A DNA stretch of 64,000 nucleotides from Eunapius fragilis. Taxonomy: Eukaryota > Porifera > Demospongiae > Spongillida > Spongillidae. Below the pieces are notes generated by a model. The model saw only the letters and a list, made by a program, of their open reading frames with translations, ran no database searches and was not told the origin of the DNA. Shown one piece after another: positions 40,690-50,428 of this stretch. Positions within the stretch are counted from its first letter, which is position 1, and the number at the start of each line of letters is the position of its first letter. The stretch lies in contig OY811971.1 of assembly GCA_963681505.1 (NCBI GenBank), positions 545,501-609,500 on the forward strand, read 5' to 3'. Position numbers and translations under genes: made by a program.

Positions 40690-42120
40690 CCACACCAACT
40701 GAAGACCAAGTCTACATGTTGTGGTGGCGTTCCGGTTGTCATGGTACCATTGATCTTGGCTCCAGTAATCTGTTTTTTATGCGAAAACCCACGTGCAGCA
40801 CAGATATGCAGCCATCTTGGATATATTCTACTTACAAGTTCTGTCGGGTGTGTATGGTAAGTGGTATTAAGGGTATAGATTAAAATGACATCCTTGTTCT
40901 ATTTCAGGCTGACTCAAGGGATGACCATATATGTGTTGGTGAGAGACGGAGAAGATGTGACACAATTATGCCACAGCAGAAGATCATGGCAGAAAGGCAA
41001 AACACACCTTACGGACCGAGTATGGTGTATGTGAGGAGTATAATCAAACTTCCGTTAGACTTACATGGGTGTACTAGCTAATAAGTTGTTTGCAATTGTT
41101 ACAATTGTATTAATGATTTTTTAGATGCATTCCTGTGGAACTTGCACACCTTGCTGTTAGGACCATATAAGTACCTCCTACGAGCCAAAATGGCAAAGCT
41201 AACACAGAAAGAGCGTGCAGAACTTTCAGCTTGCATTTCTGCCTTCCCAACATCAGGTAAAATGTTTACTGATATTACTAAGGGTAAAGATTTTTAAGCA
41301 TTTGCACAGTTAGCTCTCTTCGTGCTGGCTCCTTGTAACCATCAGAAAAAGAAGTGTGGCTGGCCCTGTTTAAGGTATGCGCATTTACACATTTCATGCT
41401 TATATTTACTACTCCCTTATACGTATTCAGGATGGCATATTGCAGGAATTTCGATCCAGAAAAGATGGTGCCCAAGACTATCTTTAGGGTGTGGAGTCCA
41501 AAGGGGATTAATATATATATGAACACTGCATATGGCAAGTTAATTTATTTTTCTCTGTACTTAATACATTGTCGAATCATTGTTTGACAGCAATCCAGTT
41601 CAGCAAAATGCAGTCTTGACTCTACAATGTTGAGCATTGTTATTGTAGAGATTGGAAAGATCTCCTACTGCCTCATGGATTGGACAGACTGCAACAAGTA
41701 CTTAGTAGTGGTGCGATTGTTGGCTCTGACAGGCAGTTGATCTATGTGTGTGACACAATTCACAAGCCAATACCATTGTAAGTTATTATTCTAGTTAAGG
41801 ATGCAGAATTATCGTTAACTGCAACTTACACAGGAGCTATAGGAGCTATGATCGGCTGTTTTCAAGCCCACTCCACCACAACATACTGCGTTGTGCATCA
41901 CATGGAACCTGTTGTTGCACCTGATGGAGTGCCACCCCTAAATGAATATGACTGCCCTTTGATGACACGAACAAGTATTGTGAGGTTCATCCCTTCTGTA
42001 CAAGTCGTCAGGTCTGTTTCTGTTGTACTTCAATGGGATCATGGATATAGGCTCCACCACTACAACAACGTTCACTGTGCAAAAAACGTAGTATACGATA
42101 GCGTATATTTTTGCGTATAT
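40690..42120 (+). pseudogene. Decayed intron-containing coding sequence, family unknown
   Basis: Several splice-bounded frames in order: YNTTPTEDQVYMLWWRSGCH ... YKFCRVCM to 40856; a 51-bp intron (40857-40907, GTAAGT...TTTCAG); ADSRDDHICVGERRRRCDTI from 40908; DAFLWNLHTLLLGPYKYLLR, AKMAKLTQKERAELSA in 41125-41256 before a GTAAAA donor; RDWKDLLLPHGLDRLQQVLS near 41650-41780 before GTAAG; and a last piece EPVVAPDGVPPLNEYDCP (41869-42070). Frames are compatible at the 51-bp intron only. No family was recognised. The widely spaced Cys/His and preceding C2H2 frame suggest a transposase or zinc-binding host gene. Confidence 0.4.
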
Positions 42121-42856
42121 TTTGCGTATACCATCAATATACCAAGGGTAGTGTATATTACGAATATCCACCTGGTATATTTTTAAGAATCCACAGGTGA
42201 CAATTATTCATTGCGCGTATTCTCGAAGTATTTAGAATACGCAAACCACAATGAATTTGCAAATTAGATAACTTACGTAAAAATAGAAATGACTTTGATA
42301 TGACTCTTCAGATTATAAGTTTGAACCTCTCGATCAAGAATGTATGGCTGTATGTTTCCAATGTGATTTCGAACGTAGAGCATTATGGACATACAGTAGT
42401 GGTCAATAAAAACTTTATGGATCGGATTCGTAGTCGGTATTAAAGGAATTGGTAGTTGCCAGCATGGGAACGCCTCTATAGACTTGGATCAAGAGGCAAA
42501 TATCAAGAATCGTATGAATCGTATGAAGACTCGTAGCGCGAGTCGTAGGCAGTATGCTCGATATCCGCGTAGATATGAATCATCAAATTTAAAACATTAA
42601 CATTAAATTTCTTAATAACCCTCTAACTATTTTGATGGTTTAAATTCAAATACCTATACCTTCAACTAAAAATTTACAAGGTATGTGATCAGTTAAAATA
42701 GGATAGTTTTGATGCCAGAATTATAAGCTGTAGTGGGACCACATGCGTGACAACGTAGGATCGTACATAGCCAGCCACTTGAAAGTGGCCAGGGTGTCGA
42801 CATCGTTCTGTTTGGGACTCGACTTATAGCGAGCGGTGGATTCACAACTGGGCCAA
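42121..42856. other. No gene recognised
   Basis: Begins with a TATA/GCGTATA-rich near-palindromic stretch (42090-42180), then unassigned AT-rich DNA. Confidence 0.45.
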
Positions 42857-42857
42857 T

Positions 42858-42888
<31 letters not shown>
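42857..42888 (+). repeat. Poly(G) tract of about 29-30
   Basis: One of the longest homopolymers in the window. It is flanked by CAATGGA and CGCTTCAGG. Confidence 0.9.
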
Positions 42889-42919
42889 CGCTTCAGGTCC
42901 GAGTTAGTTTGGTGTATAT

Positions 42920-43010
42920 GCTTCAAATTGGTCGCGTTGTCACCCCAATTGTCTCCTAAGAGTCATTTGACTCTGATGGGTGTGGCTATCTAAAGTGAGT
43001 GGTTTGCTTT
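42920..43010 (+). repeat. Direct repeat, left copy
   Basis: GTTGTCACCC ... GACTCTGATGGG ... GTGAGTGGTTTGCTTTTAA recurs at about 44630-44740, so the MITE and GAA repeat between them are bracketed by diverged direct repeats. Confidence 0.5.
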
Positions 43011-43012
43011 TA

Positions 43013-43305
43013 ACAAGTAAATAAAAACATTCTCTCTGAGAAAGTTGGTGGGATATAGGATTTTCAGGCAAATAGTATACTGGTGTAAAAAGCAAGGAAA
43101 CAAGTTTCATCAGAAGGGAAAATGTAATAGTCCTATATTTAGCACACTTCGACTAAGGCATATGCTGTTTCTGTGCTAAATATAGGACTATTACATTTTC
43201 CCTTCTGATGAAACTTGTTTCCTTGCTTTTTACACCAGTATACTATTTGCCTGAAAAACCTATATCCCACCAACTTTCTCAGAGAGAATGTTTTTATTTA
43301 CTTGT
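43013..43305. mobile_element. Near-perfect hairpin MITE (second intact copy)
   Basis: Same 293-bp palindrome as 7289-7580, with ACAAGTAAATAAAAACATTC at one end and its mirror at the other. The copies differ at few positions. The right flank TTTCCTTAATTTTTTTTAAC is the complement of the left flank of the 7-kb copy, so part of the flank belongs to the repeat. Confidence 0.85.
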
Positions 43306-43446
43306 TTCCTTAATTTTTTTTAACACCCAAATCACTGTTGCATCGCAGGTTTCCCCCCTTTCATTTAGCCGATTTAATTCCATCCAGACGTATTGTGAAA
43401 ATTTTCTAGGTATCTTTGCTTAATTAGAATTGGTAAGACCGTATAT

Positions 43447-44570
43447 AGGCTTTTAGGCGTTTTTGTATCAAAGCGAGTCCTCCAGCAAATTCTAAAGCTA
43501 TTGGTGCAATTTTCATAGCTTAAAAGTGTTCCTGTCCCGAGTTATGAGTTCTCAAGGAGAAGAAGAAGAAGAAGAAGAAGAAGAAGAAGAAGAAGAAGAA
43601 GAAGAAGAAGAAGAAGAAGAAGAAGAAGAAGAAGAAGAAGAAGAAGAAGAAGAAGAAGAAGAAGAAGAAGAAGAAGAAGAAGAAGAAGAAGAAGAAGAAG
43701 AAGAAGAAGAAGAAGAAGAAGAAGAAGAAGAAGAAGAAGAAGAAGAAGAAGAAGAAGAAGAAGAAGAAGAAGAAGAAGAAGAAGAAGAAGAAGAAGAAGA
43801 AGAAGAAGAAGAAGAAGAAGAAGAAGAAGAAGAAGAAGAAGAAGAAGAAGAAGAAGAAGAAGAAGAAGAAGAAGAAGAAGAAGAAGAAGAAGAAGAAGAA
43901 GAAGAAGAAGAAGAAGAAGAAGAAGAAGAAGAAGAAGAAGAAGAAGAAGAAGAAGAAGAAGAAGAAGAAGAAGAAGAAGAAGAAGAAGAAGAAGAAGAAG
44001 AAGAAGAAGAAGAAGAAGAAGAAGAAGAAGAAGAAGAAGAAGAAGAAGAAGAAGAAGAAGAAGAAGAAGAAGAAGAAGAAGAAGAAGAAGAAGAAGAAGA
44101 AGAAGAAGAAGAAGAAGAAGAAGAAGAAGAAGAAGAAGAAAGAAGAAGAAGAAGAAGAAGAAGAAGAAGAAGAAGAAGAAGAAGAAGAAGAAGAAGAAGA
44201 AGAAGAAGAAGAAGAAGAAGAAGAAGAAGAAGAAGAAGAAGAAGAAGAAGAAGAAGAAGAAGAAGAAGAAGAAGAAGAAGAAGAAGAAGAAGAAGAAGAA
44301 GAAGAAGCTGAAGCAGACGACCCGCCCATTATTTTTGGAAGGGGAACGAGGACGGCAGTATTTTTCGTTCTCGACAACCACGCGGTTCTACGACGTGAAA
44401 CAAAAACGAAACTACTCAGTTTTGACTTCTAGATCGATTGCCGCAACAAGCTAGACGATCCGATCGTCGGAAGCGAAGCTACGGTAGGGTCGCGTGATTT
44501 TAATTAAATTCATAGTCGGGGTCAAAACCTACATTGAAGTCTCTAGCGAGACTTCCGATAATGCAATTTA
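43447..44570 (+). repeat. Interspersed repeat (copy 2) carrying a GAA expansion
   Basis: Flanks match copy 1 at 8.24-9.31 kb. The uninterrupted CCACGCGGTTC at about 44379 is the empty site of the hAT relic in copy 1. Confidence 0.85.
43556..44307 (+). repeat. (GAA)n expansion, about 750 bp
   Basis: Pure GAA/AAG triplets with a single phase shift near 44139 (an extra A). The corresponding site in copy 1 is only AAGAAGAAGCAGCAGAAG. Long poly-Glu, Arg, Lys, Phe, Leu or Ser frames here are repeat artefacts. Confidence 0.95.
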
Positions 44571-44599
44571 CAACCTTTCATGTCTATCTGTGTAGATAT

Positions 44600-44745
44600 G
44601 TGACACATGTTTGGTGTATAAATAGGTCAGAGTTGTCACCCGGTCAAGTAGAGGACATGTGACTCTAATGGGGATGTGACTGTCTGATGGTGACACTGAT
44701 GGGTATAACTATCTCAGGTGAGTGGTTTGCTTCTAATGACAAACT
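44600..44745 (+). repeat. Direct repeat, right copy
   Basis: GAGTTGTCACCC, GTGACTCTAATGGGG and CTCAGGTGAGTGGTTTGCTT match the 42.92-43.01 kb segment with insertions. Confidence 0.5.
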
Positions 44746-44815
44746 TTCATGTCTGCACATTCAAGTGTATATGATGCAAGGTTTGCTGTTTAAGCTCCCA
44801 CCCCAATGGTAGGGG

Positions 44816-45645
44816 TAAGCAATGATACTGAAGTAAAAGCAAGAATTCATGGGGTATCAGCTAGGGTGAAAACCTTCGATTACTTGTATGGAGTCATTTT
44901 AGGTGAGATGGTCTTAAAGCACTTAGATAATCTTAGTTGCACTCTGCAACACAAATCCATGTCTGCTATGGAAGGACATGAAATTGCTGTTATGACTATT
45001 GCTACGTTAAAATCACTTTGCAATGATACATCTTTTGATTATTTGTGGGATAAGGTTAACCTTATGGCATCCAAACTAAATGTCAATGAACCTCAGCTTC
45101 CTAGAATCAGGAAAAAACACAAGAGGTTTGATGATGGTAAGTCTGATGGTGATTTTCATGCAGACCTAAAAGCCTTATACAGGCAGGGTTATTATGAAGT
45201 AATGGATTTTATCATTGCCGCCATACAAGAACGTTTTGATCAACCCGGATACAAAAAATACCAGCAATTGGAAGCTCTCTTGATAAAAGCAATGAAGCAA
45301 GAGAAGCTGGAAGATGATCTAAATGGTATTTGCTAATTGTATGGTGATGATTTTAACAATGGTCTACTACTTGAGGCACAACTTCTCACATTTGGATTGC
45401 ATTTTTAGCAGGTTCTTAAGGAGAAAAATGAGCCATAGAAAAATGATATGAGTATCTTTAATGTCAAAGATTACTTCCCCTCTCTCTCAGGGTCAACAAA
45501 GTCTGTTGTCTGAAGTGAATAAAGTACTTCAACTTGTTTTAGTAATGCCTGCAACAAATGCAACATCAGAAAGATCGTTCAGTGCTCTTAGGCGGGTTAA
45601 ACATATCTCAGGACCAAAATGTCTCAGAAACGGCTTAATCATCTA
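44816..45645 (+). pseudogene. hAT (ZMYM1-like) transposase, C-terminal half, 5' part
   Basis: Reads NDTEVKARIHGVSARVKTFD, then LYGVILGEMVLKHLDNLSCT to 45336, followed by GDDFNNGLLLEAQLLTFGL, a stop, and the hAT dimerisation region VMPATNATSERSFSALRRVK at about 45545-45604. These blocks are typical of ZMYM1/hAT transposases. The N-terminal zinc finger and first catalytic part are absent. Stops at about 45334 and 45406 and a frameshift near 45612 break it. The frame is interrupted at 45645 by the TTAA element and resumes at 50015. Confidence 0.85.
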
Positions 45646-46231
45646 TTAACACCGCGTCCACGAGTAAAGTGGGTGAAAACGGCCAAAATTTGGGGGAGGT
45701 TTAAAAAATAAAAGGTCCGCTGATTATTATTTTTCTTTTCTGACACAGGATACTGTTACTACAACTCTTGAGACAACATTTGATGCGTTCAGTGAGAGGA
45801 CCATTGGTCTGCCCAATGCTATCTACGAGCTGGCAAGTGACCGGTCGACATCAGTGGCATCCGATGTTTTGCTCGTCCAAAATGTTCCAGAAGTGCATAG
45901 TATATGAACTGAAATGAAACTATGACTTTAGGATTGTCATTTGTGTAGAAAATCGTTTTACAAGCAAACCGTTGTATGTATCGGGGTGGACTCTATACTA
46001 TAGCGCTAGCGCGGCTGGTTAGTGATAGGAGCGCCCAACATGTACTTCATGTAAATCAATCCATACTATACAATAAAAGCCCACTAGTCACAGTACCAGT
46101 GTTGGCTGTGAATGCTCTCCTTCCCTATAGTCACTGGAACCAGGTTAGCTGTACACAATGTCGCGAGGCAAACTATTCAGTTCAATAAAATAGCATATCG
46201 GTCTACACACCATTGATAACGATAATAAAAA

Positions 46232-46951
46232 TTACAAAATGTTTGCTTTCTCTCTGACTTTTATTTTTCTTTTTAGACTACTAACTTTGGTTGTGATTGC
46301 TTTGTCGTGTTCAGAGGGATGTGGTAGGCAAAGTGCAGCCTTGAGATTTCTCAGGGCTTCAGCAGGCTTGATTGTGGGATTGCGCTCTACCAATTCTTCT
46401 AGGTATTTAACATACTGCTTTGGTAGATTGCTTCCTCTTCCTCTTTTAGCTTCATTTTCACTCTCATCATGATCACTACCTGTATTGTCCTCATCACTGG
46501 CCTTCTTCCTACCAAACAACTTAGTAATTTCTGCACGTACTTCATTCTCCCCAGGTAAGGTGTAGCGACCAGGATAGAGAGACTGAAGCTCCTCCAACAT
46601 AGCACATGGACTCATTTTGTCTGAGGAAACACGAGCTCCTCGCTCAAACATCCGTTTTATGTCCTTCTTGTATGGTTCCAAGTATGATCGACCATACTGA
46701 GCCCCTCGCTGCGGACGCCTAGCCCAACCTTGGTGTTTATGGTTATGATTTTTTTCAGAGATCTCAAAATGAGCTGCCAGATTATATTCCTCCATTTCAG
46801 AATGACCGTTTGTGATGTTAACACTGTGGTTTGTTATAAGAATGCTAGCAAGTCGTACCGCTGCTGCCACCATATCTTGTCGTATAAGCTGTCCATTTCC
46901 AGGCCCTGCATGTGGATTACGAACACTTCTATGTTGATTACGAGGCCCCAT
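46232..46951 (-). CDS. Second in-frame ORF of the TTAA element (239 aa)
   Basis: Starts MGPRNQHRSVRNPHAGPGNG and lies in the same frame as ORF1, separated only by TAA and seven codons. It is basic and rich in charged residues (KHQGWARRPQRGAQYGRSYL, KDIKRMFERGARVSSDKMSP, then EVRAEITKLFGRKK), with a C-terminal helical segment (PKQYVKYLEELVERNPTIKP). It could be the C-terminal DNA-binding part of the transposase after a nonsense change, a readthrough extension, or a spliced exon: a GTAAAG donor overlaps the stop. No domain was recognised. Confidence 0.55.
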   Translation of the reverse strand: MGPRNQHRSVRNPHAGPGNGQLIRQDMVAAAVRLASILITNHSVNITNGHSEMEEYNLAAHFEISEKNHNHKHQGWARRPQRGAQYGRSYLEPYKKDIKRMFERGARVSSDKMSPCAMLEELQSLYPGRYTLPGENEVRAEITKLFGRKKASDEDNTGSDHDESENEAKRGRGSNLPKQYVKYLEELVERNPTIKPAEALRNLKAALCLPHPSEHDKAITTKVSSLKRKIKVREKANIL

Positions 46952-46972
46952 GATGTTGGAAAGACAAGATCT

Positions 46973-49615
46973 TTACTGTATGCAAACACCAGTCAGCAAT
47001 TCTACCCCCCTTATGAGGTCACTTTCACCATAGCCTGAGAATCCTGCTGGAGCAATCTCATTATCTTCATCTTCACTATAAATTTCATCTTCATCATTCT
47101 CTTCTCCTTCATCTTGATCTTCAACTTCGTTGTCATCCCCTTCAACACGAAATATATAATCAGCTACCTCATTTGCATCGACAAACAATTCTTCACCACC
47201 GATATCTGTAGATTCATCATCATCATCCTTACCATCAGCTTCAAGATCATTCACTGAGGCATTGCAGCTGCATGGCCTAAATAGACCTGTCTTCAAACTG
47301 GTGCGAAATGTTACACCATCTCCAATGCCACTGTAGGCAAAACATCTGATATTGAAAACTATCTCAGCTTTAGTCAGTTCTTCAATTCCTGTCAATTTCT
47401 GAGTTGCCCACTCTCCTTCACACTCCATATAAAACGTATCATTGCAGCGTGCAAAATACCATTTTGCTTCCTTTACAACCTTGCCAATTGCTGCACTCAA
47501 TTTCTGAAGCTTTTCTCTGTCTACAGTGATCAGCTGTACAAATGAATTTTGAATACCGCCCCCCCATGCAAGAGCTGCAGCAAGACCTTTTGCTGTTGCA
47601 ATTGTTCTGATTCTATTCTGCTGAGATGTTTTCATAAACTTCATCAGATGTGCAGTTCCCTTCGCAAAATGGGCATCAATTAAGCCTTTACCATCCTGTG
47701 TTTCAGTATGGATGAAACGGACAATCCTGATTTTGCTTGAGGTATTTAAAATTGCAATTAGCAAGAGCAATTCTTTGGCCTGATAGCACCCAGCATTGTC
47801 AGATTGCAGAGTCACAGTTCTAATATGTGGGAGCTCTACACTGAGTTGCTTCAGAAATGCTTCAAGCATTGAAAGAACAGCTAATCCATCCTGTTTGTTG
47901 GAACCTTCCAAAATTTGGTCACAATAGACTGTATATCTTACAGCACTACCTGTGGTACTTATAACTCCACCATCATCGATTGAATGTTCTTCATACTTGA
48001 AGTATAAACATAAACACCCATGCCAACCAATTCCTCGTTTTGCAAAGTGTTGCTGAGACGTTTCACGAGATGACATTGCTTCAAATTTCATCTTCCAATC
48101 CGCAACAACAAGCGCTTCAGAACTTCTCTTGTTTTCAAGGCACTTTTTTTCCATGTCTTTGATAATTTTCTCCAAATGTACTTGTTGGTTGGTGACACGG
48201 ACTCTGTGCCCTCGATACAGTTCTAATTTTTCAGCAGCATCTTTTATTACTTCCAAAGCATCCGCTGCTGCAACTGATTCCTGAAGCTCAGATATGCAAA
48301 AATTAACAAAATTGCACCCATTACATCTCCCTGTACGAGCTGGTACACTCAAGTCAGGTTTACAAAGACCATAATCAATCCCATGTGTTCCAACCTCATC
48401 TCCCTGTATCAAAGCATGAGAATCATATTGCTGTTTCAGGAAGAGGCGCATTATCGTAATGTAGTTTGTCAATACAGGCTTCTTTTCTGCATCAACAATG
48501 TCATCCACAATTCTTTGCAACAAGGTAACTTGGTCATTTACCAAAACCCCTGTAACATAGTCGACAGCACAAAGCATCTTTTCCCCACCAGCTGTTATAT
48601 TTCTCAATATCTCATAAAACCTTGCCCGTGAAATTGATAGACGTGAGTCACCAGCAGCAGAATTTGTGCTCCTTTCAGAGCACAATGCCATGTAATTTTC
48701 ATACATGTGCCTGGCTGAGTTTCGGCGTGTTAGAGAAGGTAGGGTGACTGTTTCTGCATCACTGAGTTTTATTTGCTTTGTCCCCCAAGATATTGGAGTA
48801 ACATTGTCCTTCGATAAAATGAACATAACAGCTTCATGAAGTATTTGTTCATCAAAACGGCATCTTGTTATAGGAGGGATACACAGAGACATTCCAGCTT
48901 CCATCACTTTGAAATCTTTCCGTGCTTGGTCTACTGAAGAACCACCTAGAGTGAAAACACCGTCCCTCTTCAAAGATTGTATGCGATGAGCTGGAAGTCC
49001 CTTCACCAAAATTGCACGAGCAACACGTGCCTGAATGGAGCGCTTCTGACTAGCATTCATGATCATGATTGTGTTTTCAGTAACTTTATTTTCATCCTTT
49101 GTAGTAATTGAACTTGAGCTTTGTGAAAGTCTGGCGGCAACTTCTTCTAATAGGGAGTCAGAGTTTGCTGGATACAAGATTTCAGCACATCTAACCACTG
49201 CTGCAAGAACGCTTTGAACCATCGTACTCCATCCTGAACCACCTGATTCCTTTAGCAACACATCACCTTTCCTCAAATCTTCGTTAGGCAGCTTCTTCTT
49301 GGTTGCTTGGCTCCATCCAAACGCTTGCCATAGATCATGCACTGATTCTACCTGTTTAATAGATGGCTCCGTCCCAATGGTTCGCTCCTCTAGCTCTGTT
49401 GCCTTTGCAATCTCAATTCTAGCCCTTTTCGCTGCATCTCGTTGCTCGCTGCCAGTCGATAGTCGCTTCGGACCACGTTGCCCAGAACTCCGAGCAAGCG
49501 CCACTCCAGGCTCTACCCCATCACAAGCACATCCGCATCTTTTGCATGCGCTGCCACACAATGGACAAGATCCAACTTTGCATTTGCAACGATGAGGCTG
49601 TTCTGCAGAATCCAT
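46973..49615 (-). CDS. Putative DDE/D transposase of the TTAA element (ORF1, 880 aa)
   Basis: Uninterrupted frame from ATG at 49615. Residues 8-33 form a cysteine cluster (HRCKCKVGSCPLCGSACKRC then GCACDG), probably zinc-binding. A second CxxC-type cluster (TGRCNGCNFVNFC) is near residue 430. A central RNase H-like region has candidate acidic residues in VVADWKMKFE (about 505), TLQSDNAGCYQ (about 605) and HTETQDGKGLIDAHFA (about 640), separated by RETSQQHFAKRGIGWHG. The C-terminus is very acidic. Related cnidarian and sponge proteins with SDNAGCY and GKG-D motifs are known to me only as uncharacterised/transposon-like, so the function is inferred from element structure. Intact and possibly recently active. 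Confidence 0.7.
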   Translation of the reverse strand: MDSAEQPHRCKCKVGSCPLCGSACKRCGCACDGVEPGVALARSSGQRGPKRLSTGSEQRDAAKRARIEIAKATELEERTIGTEPSIKQVESVHDLWQAFGWSQATKKKLPNEDLRKGDVLLKESGGSGWSTMVQSVLAAVVRCAEILYPANSDSLLEEVAARLSQSSSSITTKDENKVTENTIMIMNASQKRSIQARVARAILVKGLPAHRIQSLKRDGVFTLGGSSVDQARKDFKVMEAGMSLCIPPITRCRFDEQILHEAVMFILSKDNVTPISWGTKQIKLSDAETVTLPSLTRRNSARHMYENYMALCSERSTNSAAGDSRLSISRARFYEILRNITAGGEKMLCAVDYVTGVLVNDQVTLLQRIVDDIVDAEKKPVLTNYITIMRLFLKQQYDSHALIQGDEVGTHGIDYGLCKPDLSVPARTGRCNGCNFVNFCISELQESVAAADALEVIKDAAEKLELYRGHRVRVTNQQVHLEKIIKDMEKKCLENKRSSEALVVADWKMKFEAMSSRETSQQHFAKRGIGWHGCLCLYFKYEEHSIDDGGVISTTGSAVRYTVYCDQILEGSNKQDGLAVLSMLEAFLKQLSVELPHIRTVTLQSDNAGCYQAKELLLLIAILNTSSKIRIVRFIHTETQDGKGLIDAHFAKGTAHLMKFMKTSQQNRIRTIATAKGLAAALAWGGGIQNSFVQLITVDREKLQKLSAAIGKVVKEAKWYFARCNDTFYMECEGEWATQKLTGIEELTKAEIVFNIRCFAYSGIGDGVTFRTSLKTGLFRPCSCNASVNDLEADGKDDDDESTDIGGEELFVDANEVADYIFRVEGDDNEVEDQDEGEENDEDEIYSEDEDNEIAPAGFSGYGESDLIRGVELLTGVCIQ

Positions 49616-50014
49616 TGATCCCGTACATTAACTATTGGTGGTTAGTTAACTGCAGTAATTGGACTGGTCCCATCAGCTTCATCGCAATTGCTTGGAGAAT
49701 TGGCATTTGTTTAAAGGATAAAAACGTGATTTTTATTTCTAGCACAAGTAAGTACGTGATCAGGAAGTGTTTTAGTATTTGTATTAACATTCAAAATCCA
49801 CTTTATACATGCCTTTTTGAGTACCGAACCGCATTATTAAAAGTATGTACATCTCTTCTACAACAAATCCATTTGGTACAGGATAGATTCTTAGTATAAT
49901 CCAATAGGTTCTTGTACTAGAATTTCATATAGTGCTTACGACTGCATTACTAGCGGACCTTTTATTTTTTTAAATGCCCCCAAATGGTGACCCAGATTAC
50001 TCGCGGACGCGGTG

Positions 50015-50125
50015 TTAATACTTAATGTTCACAATGAAAGAACAGACACACTTGACCTTAAGGATACACTTAATAGCTTTGTGGAGGGTTCACAACATCG
50101 GGCAGGGTTGTTTTCTCTGTTTTAA
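50015..50125 (+). pseudogene. hAT transposase end, continued after the TTAA element
   Basis: Reads LILNVHNERTDTLDLKDTLN then SFVEGSQHRAGLFSLF-stop (50123-50125). It is the direct continuation of MSQKRLNHL at 45619-45645. Confidence 0.8.
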
Positions 50126-50250
50126 TTTGTAAGTTAACAGTTCATTGTGTAAACAGTTTTGTGGATATAATTAAATTCGCCGGACCACTCATATATTCTA
50201 CGTCCCTCCCTGCTATAGTCGGGCCTGTGTCATCACAAACCAACTTCAAA

Positions 50251-50427
50251 ATGGCGGACCGAAAGGGTCTCACAATTTGGACGATGTTTATCACCGCCAA
50301 GTATAAGGTAAACGCTGCAAATAACATGTCGCCCGTGTTGAAGGATGTTTTTACTAAATGTACACCGAATTCCCGCGGTTGGAGAGTGGAGACGAACGGT
50401 TCGATAGATATGGCTGTCCCGAACCAG
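50251..50427 (+). CDS. Candidate first coding exon of an unidentified gene
   Basis: ATG in a good context (AAAATGGCGG) opens MADRKGLTIWTMFITAKYKV and stays open to GAACCAG|GTAAGT at 50428. An alternative donor GTAAAC follows AAGTATAAG at 50308. The region is CpG-richer than its surroundings, as animal promoters often are. Downstream exons were not found, and the protein is not recognised. Confidence 0.4.
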
Positions 50428-50428
50428 G

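Larger units (their letters stand above)
45650..50014 (-). mobile_element. TTAA-target DNA transposon, about 4.37 kb
   Basis: Inverted ends CACCGCGTCCACGAGTAA (45650) and the complement of TTACTCGCGGACGCGGTG (to 50014) continue as imperfect TIRs of about 75 bp with shared ATTTGGGGG and AATAAAAGGTCCGCT. TTAA flanks both sides (45646-45649, 50015-50018). The element interrupts a hAT frame, and removal of one TTAA plus the element rejoins it without a gap. It carries two minus-strand frames in line (880 and 239 codons) and no other gene. TTAA targets are known for piggyBac, Kolobok and some Sola elements. The protein does not look like piggyBac; superfamily is left open. Confidence 0.88.

Noticed and set aside
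43520-44381. Open frames of poly-Glu, poly-Arg, poly-Phe, poly-Leu, poly-Ser
   Set aside because: They are the GAA expansion in six frames, with no flanking coding sequence.
46239-46472. Plus-strand frame in the TTAA element
   Set aside because: Shadow of the 239-codon minus-strand ORF.
48383-49899. Plus-strand frames within the 880-codon ORF and its right flank
   Set aside because: Antisense shadows without domains.
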